Assembly: GCA_963678675.1 (NCBI GenBank)
Contig: OY783198.1
Span: 11,170,580 to 11,234,579, forward strand
From: Xiphydria camelus
Taxonomy: Eukaryota > Arthropoda > Insecta > Hymenoptera > Xiphydriidae
DNA: 64,000 bases
Direction of reading: 5' to 3'
Of this stretch, positions 45,060 to 57,184 are shown piece after piece. The position numbers and the translations under genes are program-made. A model generated the notes under the pieces. That model ran no database searches and was not told the DNA's origin. It worked only from the letters and a program-made list of their open reading frames with translations. Numbering within the stretch: position 1 is the stretch's first letter; each line of letters opens with the position of its first letter.

Positions 45060-45262
45060 CGTCAGACCTAACCTTTTAGAACCGTCATTTTTTCGTCTTC
45101 ACAACGTACGGTAGAACGTCATTATTACGTGATTTGTCTGACGTCGTGTGGATGTGTAATTAAGCCGTCTTTGCGACGTTAAAATGACGTCATATTTTTC
45201 GTCATCTGACGTCAGAACTGACCTTCAAAAAACGTCATTTCGACGTTAGTGTGCTACCTGGG

Positions 45263-45874
45263 TTATTTCAACTAAATGGACATAAAACGTGGCAACGTTG
45301 CACTGATGATGGACGAAGTTGGTAGCAAGGTCGGTTAATACGATTCATCGATTATCGGCCGAGCACTGTTTTGAGGGGCAGACGTAACCTCTCTTTTCCT
45401 CGCCAAAAGTGTAAACAAAAGTTGAATGTGTCAAGTAAAAGTGAAAAAAAATATTTTTTTAACTTCTCAAGAGCTCAAGAATTTCGATGGAAAGGAAGAA
45501 GAGTGTCAAAGCAAACATACAAAAAGAAACTCCAGAATTACGAAATTGCGCGCTCTTGGCTTTCCAGATCTCACCGTGACGTCACTAGTCAGCGCTGCCA
45601 CTATTCTGCATATGGCCGCCGCATCAAGTGAAAGAATCCTTTTTTCTGTCAGTTTTGAGACAAAACGCAAAATTAACTGAATCAAATTTTCTGCTTTTTT
45701 TTTCTCAAAAATACTTGATATAAAATCCTGTGAAATTAACAAGTTTTTATCATAGTTTGTCTTTTTCAAAGTTTCTTTTTTCGCATTTGAAGGAGTATGC
45801 CCATAAGAGCCTACATATGTTAAAACTTTCATATTCAAAAATTAATTACAAAAAAACGGCTGGACCAAATTATC
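45263..45874. other. No gene recognised
   Basis: Frames exist on both strands near 45371-45838, rich in Lys/Arg or in low-complexity residues, but no domain or splice pattern supports a gene. Confidence 0.4.
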
Positions 45875-46789
45875 TCAAAGGGTATAGCCGGATAAGCATA
45901 TGAAATCAGGCCCAGGCTGATTGTTTTTCCCCATTCAGGTATATTTTGTGTTTATACATAAGTAAGCTCTCTCTAAATTTTTGACCAAAATATTGATTTA
46001 ATCAAGTTATCGCCAAAAAACAAAAAAACGAAAATATTGTTTATCTCGAGAACTACTCGACCGATTTCGCGCAGCAAAATATATATTTTGCACCGTCATG
46101 TAGCTATATAATAAAAAAAAATATTGGATTGTTTTGCCCATAAATAAAGAAAAACAACAAGTTTAAATTTTTCAATAATTTTTATTTTGCATATGAAAAA
46201 TAACACCCCCGCCGTTTTTTTAATACAGACTCAGGCATGACTAAACTATGATATATAATTTTTACAAGATGATTGGTGTGGGACAAGTCGAAATAAATTA
46301 AAGAAAATAAAACAACTTTGCTTCCGCCGTTTTCTTAACATAATAGATAGCGGAAAACGGCGGAAACAAAGTTGTACACCTATTTATTCGAATTTTTATT
46401 TTTTAAAAAGTAATATAGTATTTATTTACAATTACTTATTACTAACGAGAATATAATTTATGCAGAATAATGCAACGTAGTGTCGTGTAACGTGTGTACA
46501 ATACATCCAGTTTGCACACACAAGTACTTACTTTACCTAACTTTACAATCGAGTCAGTTCCCTTTTGGTCTCAGTTTCATTCTCTATCGTCAGGGACAAC
46601 TGATCCACTGTATACAGGTATACGGGTATACTCCGAGATCTAACATTGTATAGATATGAGTACAGATAAAGTTAGTACCATTTTTATATATCATCTTATG
46701 CATTAATGATAATTGTTTCTAGTCATTTAAATGCATTTAATATATCTACACTATTTAAATGTAATTTGTCAAATATTTATATTTTTTAG

Positions 46790-47696
46790 TGTGTTGGGTG
46801 CAAAAGGTTCTTTCAGAAACTACGTTGTAAGAAACAGACAATTGTGACAGAAGAAAAAGCAAAGGAATTATCTGCAATTCTTTTGAATGATAAAATATCT
46901 CCAGGAGATAAGATCTGCACAATACGTGTAAACTTAAAGTTTACAATAAAAAAAAATAATGACAGAATCCGACATTTCTGATGATAACACTACATCTGCT
47001 ACATTTGTTAAAACTGAGAAAGGTAATTTCAATTGGATTCAGAAATAAATATATCTGCTGTAACAAAGAAGAAGTATGATTTAAACTTCATAGTTCAACA
47101 GGCGTATGTTAATAGTATCTTATGTCATAAGGCGGAAATCCGAGGTTTTTTCAAACTGTGTTTAATTAGGTCGTAGCACGAGGCATGATGGGGGGCGAGG
47201 TTCGCCTAAGGCGAGCCTCGTCTCTCCAGCATGCCTCGTACTACGATCTAAACACAGTTTTAAAAATCCGAGAATTTCTGCCAAATGACATATATTATTT
47301 TTTCTCACGAATGCCCATTTCTCAAAACAAAATATATACACGGCTCACTTCACGTTGCGTTCATCAGTTTGAAAAAAGGACCCACTTCGGACTAAGCAAT
47401 CGCGCCAGTCTGAGTAAAGTACTTTCGACAGCCTGCGGATTCCCGCTCGGTGTCACGCGGGAAAAACGTCATCTTACGGTCTAAAAATTAGCTGGAAAAG
47501 GCCTCGAAATGGGCATGAGTGAGGAAAAAGAAGAATATTTATTCCTATTGGAAATCGATGTTGCAAAAATCATTTTATCAAAGAAAAGTTCTACGAAGAT
47601 GATCTACGCCTTTTAAAAGTGGTTTCTAACTCAAGTTTTGTAGAAACCTCCGATCTACAAAAAGTGTTAGAAAATCACGAAAGCGACGAAGATTGA
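46790..47696 (+). pseudogene. Cys-rich N-terminal remnant of a transposon protein
   Basis: A first segment (about 46790-46935) encodes CVGCKRFFQKLRCKKQT, then EKAKELSAILLNDKISPGDK followed by ICTIRV. The last segment (to TGA at 47694-47696) encodes IPIGNRCCKNHFIKEKFYED, then DLRLLKVVSNSSFVETSDLQ. Paired Cys motifs, PGDKIC and RCCKNH are features of the N-terminal zinc-binding part of a large invertebrate transposon protein family whose C-terminus is a DDE nuclease. A palindrome insertion and missing segments separate the two parts, and no catalytic domain is left. Confidence 0.45.
47132..47287. repeat. Palindromic insertion in the transposon core
   Basis: GTAGCACGAGGCATGATGGG and the mirrored CCAGCATGCCTCGTACTACG form arms of about 60 bp, joined by an inner GGCTCGCC/GGCGAACC-like hairpin. 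Confidence 0.65.
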
Positions 47697-48635
47697 AACG
47701 AAGCTTCTATGTCAGTACCTTTAATTTGATTTAATTTCTATTTATATGTAGGTACATAATATATTACAAGTAGTAAATTGTATTTTCGTTAGTAATAATT
47801 AATTGTAAATAAATACTATTACTTTTTTTAAAGTAAAAATTCGAATTAATAGGTGTACAACTTTGTTTCCGCCGTTTTCCGCTATCTATTATGTTAAGAA
47901 AACGGCGGAAGCAAAGTTGTTTTATTTTCTTTAATTTATTTCGACTTGTTGTCCCACACCAATCATCTTGTAAAAATTATATATCATAGTTTAGTCATAC
48001 CTGAGTCTGTATAAAAAAACGGCGGAGGTGTTATTTTTCATATGCAAAATAAAAATTATTGAAAAATCTAAACTTGTTGTTTTTCTTTATTTATGGGCGA
48101 AACAATCCAATACTTTTTTTATAATATAGCTACATGACGGTGCATAATATATATTTTGCTGCGCGAAATCGGTCGAGTAGTTCTCCAGATAAACAATATT
48201 TTCGTTTTTTTGTTTTTTGGCGATAACTTTTGATTACGTAAATCAATATTTTAGTCTAAAAATTTAGAGAGAGCTTACTTATGTATAAACACAAAATATA
48301 TCTGAATGGGGGAAAACAATCAGGCCGGGCCTGATTTGATATGCTTATCCGGCTATACCCTTCAAGCACGTCTTATAATACACATATCCAACATTTACTT
48401 TAAAAAAATCAGTGATTTATTTTTTTTCATTTTTGTGACGTTCCTCCTTAAGAAGCGAGGAGCACGACCATCGATTGGTCCTGACGGATGGGAGAGGTTA
48501 ATCAGAGCTGAAATAAGCCAGCAATGAAACTTTTCAGTCAAGGAAAGTACGCTTGATTGCAATCAGACTAATCATATGGACAGCAATGCTGAAAATAATA
48601 TTTAGAAATTTTATTTCCGCATTAAGATGTCACCA

Positions 48636-48767
48636 TAAGGGCCGGTTTTACCAACACGGTATAAACACGGTATAGCACTATACTGAGAATAACCAGCAAT
48701 AAGCCTTATGGTTATTCTCAGTATAGCGCTATACCGCGTTTATACCTGTTGGTAAAACCGGCCCTAA
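48636..48767. mobile_element. Harbinger MITE
   Basis: GGGCCGGTTTTACCAACACG at 48639 and its complement ending at 48764, flanked by TAA on both sides. The TIR equals that of the Harbinger end at 19687, indicating trans-mobilisation by that family. Confidence 0.88.
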
Positions 48768-49775
48768 GAGTATAAAATACTGGAATTTATAATACGACTT
48801 TGTGTTGCCAGATCGTAGAAAATATATAAACTGAAATAATAAACAGCATATTTTCGACATTCAGTTGCATAGTAATGCAAGCATGATACGCAATTTCGCT
48901 GCCATTTTACGCATATTAGAGCAATTTTCCAGAGCATTTCATACTGTCTTTAACTTCCTGCAAAATATATAGTATATGTGCGGACGCATCTGTGCATAAT
49001 TCTGTTACCATTTTTCTGTTTGCAATGTCGTCATAATGCAGACAATATGCTGTGAGGTCTATCTGGACAAAGTGAAATCTAATTACAATCAGGCTTACCT
49101 TCCTGGATTGAAAAGTCAACGTGAACTCTCCGTCGGGGCTAATCAATAAGCGCACTAGTCGCCTGTACTTCCAAAATTTGAGACTTTATAATTCCTATGG
49201 ATCGGATTCTCGTGTCCATCCTATATATTCGATCAACGAATAAATATATTGCTTTGACGCTAATAAGGTCCAAGAAATGTTGAATGGAAAGAAATAATGA
49301 TTCCAAAATTAATCCGTCTCATGAAATAAACAACGAGTAATTTGTAAATGAGCTTACGATTTCTAAATTTGGATTGTCATGTACTTTATCAAATATGCTA
49401 AAAATAAAATTTACCACTGGTATCCTGCAGAAATAATTGTATGCAATAAACCCTCTGATCATTAACCCGACTTCGGATAATATAACACTAACATCGCGTT
49501 AAACGGTTCAAAAAAGTTATAAAAATATCAAAATTACGCCAAGAGCTATTTTGCTTACCCCGTTGACCTGCTCGAAAAAGTATACGGACCCAAGAGATGA
49601 CTGTAATTTTAAGTTTACAAAAAGTAAGTCATTAGTACGTCCAGCATATTACGAGGTATTGTATTATCTAACATATTATATAGACTGCTTGGTACTTCAC
49701 AAATTTCTTTTTCAATCGATCATCCAGTAGGTATACCTACTCCACAGTACTACAGTTTATACTCGTAATCGTCCA
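48768..49775. other. No feature recognised
   Basis: AT-rich sequence with nothing supportable on either strand. Confidence 0.4.
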
Positions 49776-51300
49776 AGAGCCAGCGACGATTTTAGTTAAG
49801 GAATTTCAAGCAGGCTAAAAATTTTAATTTGCGTTAAAGAAAGATTACTAAACGTAGAATGACTGGTCTGCCAGTCGTAGGTCGCCGGGTTTACCTACCC
49901 TAGGTGCCCAAAGGGTTAGTTTCTGTTTAACTTTGAACTCGATTATCTCGAAACGTAGTGGAGATATGTCAAAAATGCGTAGTATCTTTTTTACAGTAAA
50001 AATATAGATAAACACTTTTTATCTAAACTTTTCTTCGATATCTGCAATCGATTTCGAGATAATCGATTTTGAACTTGCTCTTCTGGGTGCCCAAAGGGGT
50101 GAAACAAAAACTACTTACTTAAGGTATTTCAAGCAGAGGCTCTCGTTTTAGTATATTAAAGTGATATTCGCCTAATAGGGGAAAAAAATATTGGCAGACC
50201 AAATGGACGCCGGAAAGGGCCGGCAGACGACCAGAAAGTGGTGACAAAATAACTTAGTTCCATTTAAGGTAGGGTAAAAGTGGGATAAACGCCGTGGTTG
50301 AAGAGCAAGTTCAAAATCGATTATCACTATCAATGATTTTGAAGATAATGGATGGCAAAATATTAATGACATTTCCGAGGATTTTTGACTTTCTCATGGT
50401 AATTTTTTTCATCACCAGTTATGCAAGAAATAAATGTTTTATATTTATGTTACAAAATGTTCTAAAAAAATGCAATGTACATTTATGTCTCACAAAAAAG
50501 TCTAACTGTTATGTAAAGTATCATAATAAATAGGAATATTATCTATTATTCTGTGTATCATATATAGATTTCATATATCAATAAATTTTCATAGTAATTC
50601 ATTACCTCTCACTACCAGCGTACATATTTGTGCATGTTTCATAACTCAAAAATAGTAGATACTGTTTAAGAAATGTTCACTAAAAAATAAAATAAGAAAT
50701 TCAAAATATCTATCAAGGAAAAAAAAATTTTTTCTTTGTAAAATAAAAATTCGTCTCGTATTACATCTCGAAGGACCACACACTACTTGAAGGATCACGA
50801 ATGGCGAATATTCGCCGAATGCACGCATTGTCTAGGACCGGCTTTAGCACAGATCTGCCAGTATGTTTACGATGGAATTTTGGTCTTCCATTTTAAATAA
50901 ACAATCTCTTATATACCTTTTGTGTATGTGTATCACCTACAATTTTTAGCTTGCCCAATATATAATAAAAGTGGGATAGACGCCGTGGTTGAAGAGCAAG
51001 TTCAAAATCGATTATCTCGAAATCGATTGCAGATATCGAAGAAAAGTTTAGATAAAAAGTGTTTATCTATATTTTTACTGTAAAAAAGACACTATGCATT
51101 TTTGACATATCTCCACTGCGTTTCGAGATAATCGAGTTCAAAGTTAAACAGAGACTTTAACCATTTGGGCACCCAGGGTAGGTAAACCAGGCCACCTACG
51201 ACTGGCACACCAGTCATTCTACGTTCAGTAATCTTTCTTTAACGCAAATTAAAATTTTCAGCCTGCTTGAAATTCCTTAACTAAAATCGTCGCTGGCTCT
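49776..51300. mobile_element. 1.5-kb element with ~320-bp inverted repeats
   Basis: AGAGCCAGCGACGATTTTAG at 49776; complement ends at 51300. Arms include AATCGATTTCGAGATAATCG and TCTACGTTTAGTAATC-type motifs. A unit beginning GGGATAAACGCCGTGGTTGA recurs in direct orientation at about 50281 and 50971, so the left arm was probably rearranged. The core (50330-50960) has no identifiable gene. Confidence 0.75.
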
Positions 51301-52483
51301 CCGTCTATAACTCCTTTTTGAAAAATGTATACATGTATACCTTTACGGCACACGATCTTTTTGACACCTTTAAATATCCAGTAGACATTCTATCGACCGC
51401 TAATATCACATAAATTGGCTGTACTAAAATAAGCTCTCCTAGCTTCTTTAGTCCTTGGCGCCAGACTCCACCGAGTCTCTTGATTTACCATCGTGAGGAA
51501 TGTGGATCACGTTTTCAACTAATTGAATGTTTTCAATACTGTTCCTTGTTTCTCAAAAGGTCAATATCTTATTTCTTAAGGCCCTTTTTCCAGGTTTCTT
51601 CGCATCTTTATACCTGTTCGTTTATTGAAAACGATGCATTACGATGTGTAAAACGTCGCATAGAATTAATGACGTATGGTCAATGTGAACGAGTTTTGCG
51701 AAATTGAAATATCGTTTAAAATAGAGTTTTCATTTTATCAGGGCGTATGTCCGAGGCACTAGTGCCAATATAAAGACGCGAGAAAACCTGCAAAGAGGCT
51801 TGCATTTAAACTGAATAAAATCTTGGTTGAAATACTGACCCTCTTATCCTTCATATCATCATTATGCAGTCGGCTATTGAGTTCCATTACATTGATTGAG
51901 TTTTATTTTCCATTTCTTATTTCTCATTACTTACTTTTCGTCTTTTATATTTTGTATTGTAGGTACACTATGCTTTATGTGGATAGAGAAAGCAATCGAT
52001 TGTCGAGTGTTTTAAACGAATTAGAAAACCATCACATCTGCTCTATCGTATTACGCAATTTCGACCATATAATATTATAGCGCTGGATAAAAAGCATGGC
52101 TGCTCACGTCTGTGGCTGCAGAGATGCGAACATTGTTGAAGGGATATTCGGAGAAATTTATCTTGGTAGGTTAATTAATCATATACCTATAGGTACATAT
52201 AATATATACATTCAACTTATACATTACGTACAATTTCTTCACCTCCGGGTAAATTTTATTCTCAAGATATACGTTATTTTTGTCAATTACCCCATCCCAA
52301 CTTCAAGTTAATTCTAACAACAACAAATAATAATAATAATAATTGTAACAATAACAAAAAATATATAAAAATCGTCAAAATTACGAACCATGTGCACGTT
52401 TACGTCAAAGCACCTTTACTCAAGTGCCAGCCTACACATACACATGTAACTGCAGGGCCGAGTTCACTAGTTGATAAAGAAGC
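51301..52483. other. No gene recognised; (AAT)n tract
   Basis: A plus-strand frame near 51970-52080 (LYVDRESNRLSSVLNELENH) follows a TTGTAG acceptor-like site and might be an exon, but I cannot identify it. A CAA/AAT microsatellite lies at about 52318-52345. Confidence 0.3.
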
Positions 52484-52484
52484 C

Positions 52485-53012
52485 TGAATCAGGTTGGCTG
52501 GTGGTCGAGGAAGTAAACTTCGGCGCCACCGAGCTAAACACCCTTTTTGACCGCCTGATTTGAAATATCGACACCTTGCTTTGAAAACCTCGAAGTGCAA
52601 TTTTTGACAAAAATGCCATTTATAACTTACTATGTTAAGGTTTAAAATCTGAAAACAGTAAGCTATAAATGGCATTTTTTTCAAAAATTGCACTTACGAA
52701 ATTTTCAAAGTAAGGTATCGATGGTATCGATATATCAATATGGCAGCCTACTTCATAGTAGGCATGGAATTCAGATATTATCAAAATACCTTTCAATCAA
52801 ATCTTGTTTTCTTCCACCAGTTTTGGCGTTAAGACCAACTAATAATTCCTTCAACTGCTCCATTTTCAACTCACAGTAATTCATTTTTACCAATTTTTTT
52901 ACCAGTCACATTAGTGCAGCATTAATAATGTATTATAACCGTTTAAATTTGCCCGCGGGTGTTTGGCTCGGTGGCGCAATCTGCTTCAGTTTTGCCCAGC
53001 CAACCTCATAGA
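52485..53012. mobile_element. TIR element hosting a fold-back MITE
   Basis: The plus strand 52955-53012 (GGGTGTTTGGCTCGGTGGCG ... CAGCCAACCTCATAG) is an inverted relative of 52485-52540. The interior contains the fold-back at 52563-52735. Confidence 0.45.
52563..52735. mobile_element. Fold-back MITE, copy 2
   Basis: Same element as at 10763-10935: arms with TTTTTGACAAAAATGCCATT and complement, outer ends ATCGATACCTTACTTTG-like. Confidence 0.8.
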
Positions 53013-53745
53013 ATAGAACGCTTATAAGCGACAGCGGCACACGCGCAACTCATCCGCTGACGCTTATAGTATAGGCAAATAAGACAAAAATTTGGCCGAA
53101 CCCGGACATTTGAAATAACAAGCTAAAAATTGGTAAAAATGTTACGGATAATGTCTTAATTGAAATCCCAAAATTCCCAAAAAATCTATCTTGGGGAAAA
53201 TCCGCTATCTGGTAAAAACTGGCTCCATATTGGAATATTCGAATTTTAAGCATAGCGAGTCAACCAAGCGTCCAATTTTATTTATTTATGTTCCAAATTG
53301 TTTATAATCTCTATTATACTTGAAAACATTAATAGGTTTAGAGATAATAGTAATTGTAATGGAATATGCTTAGTTAGAATTTAATTTCAGGACAAAAAAA
53401 AGACGCGACGATGAGAAAGTGTTAAATTACCCGCGCTAAGCGGCATGCAATGTGGGGGGATAAACTCACATATCCCGGCTGTCGCTCGATAAGTCGACGA
53501 CAGTTTTCTTATGTCGTTTGCGGTTGTATATTGTCCGAGGAGCGCGAAGTGCCGTTACCGTATATCGTAAAAAAATAGCTGTGTTCTGTCAGCGTAAAGA
53601 ACCGATAGCGCGGCACCGTGCCGCCGTGTGTTATTTATGTGTCCTGCTGTATAAAATACACATTCGAAGTGGTGGCTTCAGGACTGAAAACTGCATTTAA
53701 TGCGGGGATTTATCAATTTTGTGTGAAAATTATTATTTTTTCATT

Positions 53746-55560
53746 ATGGAATCCACGTCAGACAGTATCGTGTGCGTTTTATGCAAAGGTCTTAAAAGTA
53801 GTAAGTTTGTTGATGTGAATAGGGGCCTGGACACTTTACGCTGGATTAGTAAGGAAAGAAACGATGACATTGCGGCATTACTTGAGGGGAAAAAAGTGTT
53901 AAAGTGCATGAGAGTTGTAGGAAGGCTTACACGCGTCGCGTACCTTCACACACTGACGGTGAAGGTGCACAGCAACCGAAACGAAGCAGTCGCCTGATCT
54001 GCGCGAGTGACGTATTTGATTTTTAAAAAGTGCATGTTTTGTGGACAGAACATTGACGTTTGCGAGAAGGAAAAGCATCCAGACCGCCAATTACCATTTA
54101 GAATTGTCTGTGATGTATACATGATACATACTATACGTTCAATAGTTGCAGACCGAGCTGATTCATGGGGCGAAGAAGTTTCTCGAAGATTATGCACCGA
54201 GAACGATCTAGTGGCTGCTGAGGCTCGATACCACCGTGACTGCTACGTGACGTTTTGCCGGATAGGCTCGCGTCGACCTACCTACCAACCAAAAGCGTTT
54301 TCAAGGTCGTCTTCAGGTAAATCGTCATGTCGTGGTGGACGCGTTGAAGACCAGGGCAAGCTAAAGGGGTTTCAAAAGCTTTGTGATTACCTTGAGAGCA
54401 ATGAAGAGTGCCAGCACACGTTCCGGGAACTTATGGACTTTATGACAAACACCTGCCCTGAAGAGGAACCGTATAGTGAAAAGCATCTAAAGAGAAAACT
54501 ACAGAATTTTGACGGTGAAAGGATTATTATTACCGAGCAAATTGGAAAGGGTAGCGTCGCCTGCTTCACAGGGAAAGCTCATCAAGTTATCAATGAAGCG
54601 TGGTACAGAGAGAGGAAGAACGATGAAACAGAAGAAAAGATGAGAATTGTGGAAACCGCGGCGAAAATCATCCGCCAAGAAATACGGTCCTAAGTTTACG
54701 ACTGTTCCACCTATCCAACAGCAGAACAAATATCCTCTGGAAATGAGGATTTGATCCCGACCGCTCTACAACGTTTTCTGAAAACTGTTCTTCAAACTCG
54801 GAAATCATTCGATGAAGACACCGTTACAAAAAGAAAAGCCACAACAATCGCACATTCGATAGTTGCTGCTGCCCGACCACGTTCGTTCGTTTCTCCTTTA
54901 CAACTTGGAGTAGGAGTCATCCTTCATCGACGATATGACTCGAGGCTGTTACTTGATATGCTTTCCAGACTTGGTGTATGTGCGTCGTACTCGGAAACGA
55001 TTCGTTTTGAGGATGCAGTTGCACAGAACGCTGAGCCATCAGTGGACAAAGGTGCATTTGTACAGTTTGAATTCGACAATGCTGATCACAACGTGAGAAC
55101 TTTAGATGGTCATGGCACCTTTCACGCCATGGGAGGGATAAGGTGCATAACGCCTTCGAAAGCCATTAAGGCAAGCGATCCGATTTCAAGAACTAACCAA
55201 TCACTTCCGACAGCAGAGTTGAGGTCTCTAGGTACAATGGAGTTGGTACCTTATGAAAAACCCAGAATCGGTACAGCACTTATCGTTGCGGAAGACGTTA
55301 GCGCTGCTCTTCCAGAACCTGCCTCAGCCAAGGAAGCCAATCTCATTAATATGCGGTGGATGTGGGGATACCACCTCCGAGAAACTCTAGGGCCTGGCTG
55401 GAATGGATTTATGGACGCAGTAAGTTCTAAAGAAGAGTTCAAGACCACTAAAGTTCTTCCATTGCTGTTCGTGAACCTTTCGCCTTCCAATCCTACTACG
55501 ATTTACACCGGTCTTCTATTCGTCGTGGAGATATGCAGAAAGGCGCAGCAGCTACGTTAA
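53746..55560 (+). pseudogene. N-terminal part of the nuclease-like/Cys-rich protein family
   Basis: From ATG 53746 (MESTSDSIVCVLCKGLKSSK) through frameshifts to DFKKCMFCGQN, then a long open stretch 54007-55560 with one in-frame TAA at 54691-54693. Landmarks: paired CxxC motifs, WGEEVSRRLCTENDLVAAEA, RYHRDCYVTF, KLCDYLESNEECQHTF, YSEKHLKRKLQNFDGERI, then AARPRSFVSPLQLGVGV, DNADHNVRTLDGHGTFHAMG, and a C-terminal end at FVNLSPSNPTTIYTGLLFVV. The order matches the N-terminal two-thirds of the protein whose C-terminal third is at 21736-23208; here the gene ends at stops and an AATAAA-like signal (55572) before the PIN-like part. Role unknown. Pseudogene. Confidence 0.65.
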
Positions 55561-55865
55561 TAGCATTTAAATAAATATTATTCTTTCTCGAGCACCAAAA
55601 TTGTTCTATATTTATTAATTTTAGTATTTTCGAAGATACCGTAGCCTAAATGAAGTAATTTGGCGCAAAAACGAATATAATCTGATGATCGGTTCAGTCG
55701 CTACGCTTAAAACTCGAAAAATCCAAGATAACGGTGATTTTTTCAAAATGGCGGATTTTCCCCAAGATGAATTTTTTGGGAATTTTGGGATATCAATCAG
55801 AACACTCTATACTCAACATTTTCACCAATATTTACCTTGTTATTTTAAATATCCGGGTCAATGTC

Positions 55866-56130
55866 TAATTGAGGGGGTCAGAAGCCAAGGGGTCCAAGTA
55901 GAAATACAAGTTTTCCGAGAAGCTCCACATTAAAGTATTCTTGTTCTTTAAAAATACCTGCAATTTTCCTTTGCATCAAGTGTATAAGGTGTATGAATAG
56001 TTCATACAGCTTATAGATTTGAGGCAAAGAAATTGCAGGTATTTTTAAAGAACAAGAATACTTTAATGTGGAGCATCTCGGAAAACTTGTATTTCTACTT
56101 GGACCCCTTGGCTTCTGACCCCCTCAATTA
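55866..56130. mobile_element. TA-flanked fold-back MITE
   Basis: ATTGAGGGGGTCAGAAGCCA at 55868 and its complement ending at 56128; TA at both sides. Arms of about 115 bp are almost perfect. Inserted in the right arm of the surrounding element. Confidence 0.85.
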
Positions 56131-56200
56131 TCCTGCACTATTATAAGCGACAGCGGCATCCGCGCAACTCATCCGCTGACGCTTATAAGCGACAGCGGTA

Positions 56201-56493
56201 GTAAATGTGTTAAGTACTTCTATAAGAGCGTTTTGATTAAAAACCAATATTTGCATAGTTATCAATAAATCAACAAGCGCTATTTCAAACGGAATTAGAA
56301 AAAGAAGCGACGTAGTAACTGCGGTTTATCGACATAACGTGCTATCAGATGTATCGTGTGCTGTTGGTTCTTTTACCAATAATAACGCACATTATATTTT
56401 CAGAGCCCTAGACTTATTAGAAATTTCCATAATTCGTTTCATCTCATTATTTAATTAACAATGCACTCGTGCGAGAACGAAAAGAGTTTACAC
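56201..56493. other. No feature recognised
   Basis: Short AT-rich spacer. Confidence 0.4.
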
Positions 56494-56690
56494 TAACAAG
56501 GGGACCCTTCGAAAGTCGGAGCACCGATTGTAATGAATTTTTTTTTATAAATAAAGGGAAGTCCCCTGAGTAACGCTCATACTTTACTTTTGTCCAATGC
56601 GCCTTTGTTTATTTAAAAAAAAAGAAATTGTTTTGACGCGTAAAGTGTGTACTGTAATGTAATACTCGGTATCCAAGATAACGGCGTGGC

Positions 56691-56762
56691 GCAGTCGGCT
56701 AAGGCATAGACTTACCACGTGGGCGTCCCGCGTTCGATTCCCGTGCATGCACTATCTTTTTT
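56691..56762 (+). ncRNA. tRNA-like pol III unit, left arm
   Basis: A box A-like TGGCGCAGTCGGCTAAGGC and a box B-like CGTTCGATTCC are spaced as in a tRNA and followed by a long T run (pol III terminator). The acceptor, anticodon and T stems do not pair properly, so it is a tRNA-derived promoter unit rather than a tRNA. An inverted, almost identical copy is at 57537-57608. Confidence 0.6.
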
Positions 56763-56920
56763 TTTTGCCAATTTCGAACTTTTCACTTTTTTAATTATTC
56801 AAACTATTGCTACTAATCTTTAGAAGTAAAATAAATCTAGGTAAGGCGAAAAAACAAAATTTAAACACGTTCAATTACAAAAAGCATTTTCATTTATTCG
56901 TAACAAGTGAAATTTTAAAT

Positions 56921-57184
56921 TTAATTGGTATACTTATCGCTAATTCCATCGGACGATTCCGATGGTGATTCTGGGGCCGACATCTTACATACTTTAGAAT
57001 GATAAATATCATATAAACACTTAAAACACAAAATCTCTTTACACCAAGCACATTTCATAAACGTTACAAAACCGCAGTTACATTTTTGTTTCAAATTGCT
57101 CAATGGGAAACAGACATCATTTATATTATTGAAAAAAGGTCTTTCTTCTATCAATTTAGACGCAAACCACGCATATTTAATCAT
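56921..57184 (-). CDS. Cys-rich C-terminal exon of a transposon protein
   Basis: The minus-strand frame encodes WFASKLIEERPFFNNINDVC, then a zinc-binding cluster CNCGFVTFMKCAWCKEILCF and KCLYDIYH (C-x-C-x8-C-x2-C-x4-C-x2-C...H), ending in a Ser/Glu tail and TAA. Cys/His clusters of this kind terminate several transposases, including piggyBac types; I cannot say which family this is. The upstream part of the gene is absent from the element. The start at 57184 may not be a true initiator but part of an exon. Confidence 0.45.
   Translation of the reverse strand: MIKYAWFASKLIEERPFFNNINDVCFPLSNLKQKCNCGFVTFMKCAWCKEILCFKCLYDIYHSKVCKMSAPESPSESSDGISDKYTN

Larger units (their letters stand above)
44070..45262. 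mobile_element. CCCAGGTAGCACA element with 5S-like module, copy 2
   Basis: Opposite orientation to 11862-12799 and alignable with it end to end. Ends CCCAGGTAGCACACTGACGT and (complement) CCCAGGTAGCACACTAACGT. It differs by an inserted TA MITE (44845-45057) and a 48-bp palindrome (44521-44568). It retains the ACGTC-rich sub-terminal zones and the 5S-like stretch. Confidence 0.8.
45875..48365 (+). mobile_element. 2.5-kb element with ~580-bp inverted repeats
   Basis: AGGGTATAGCCGGATAAGCA at 45879; complement ends at 48361; TCAA on both sides (45875-45878 and 48362-48365). The arms (45879-46460 and 47778-48361) include a hairpin built on ACAACTTTGCTTCCGCCGTT. The core carries remnants of a Cys-rich transposon protein and a small palindrome (47132-47287). 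Confidence 0.8.
53020..56200. mobile_element. 3-kb TIR element with the nuclease-like family N-terminal gene
   Basis: The minus-strand reading of 53068-53262 matches 55685-55868: GGATTTTCCCCAAGATAGAT, GGGAATTTTGGGAT and a CCGGGT end. Outside both arms lies the same short hairpin (TATAAGCGACAGCGG...CCGCTGACGCTTATA; about 53029-53072 and 56136-56188). The right arm is interrupted by a TA-flanked fold-back (55868-56128). The arms do not resemble those at 19834-24858, although the proteins belong to one family. Confidence 0.65.

Noticed and set aside
51823..52080. Plus-strand frame with LYVDRESNRLSSVLNELENH
   Set aside because: It looks codon-like after an acceptor-like site, but I recognise no family and see no neighbouring exon; noted only in the spacer entry.
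56691..56762. Functional tRNA gene
   Set aside because: Box A and box B are present but the anticodon, T and acceptor stems do not pair; it is kept only as a tRNA-like pol III unit.
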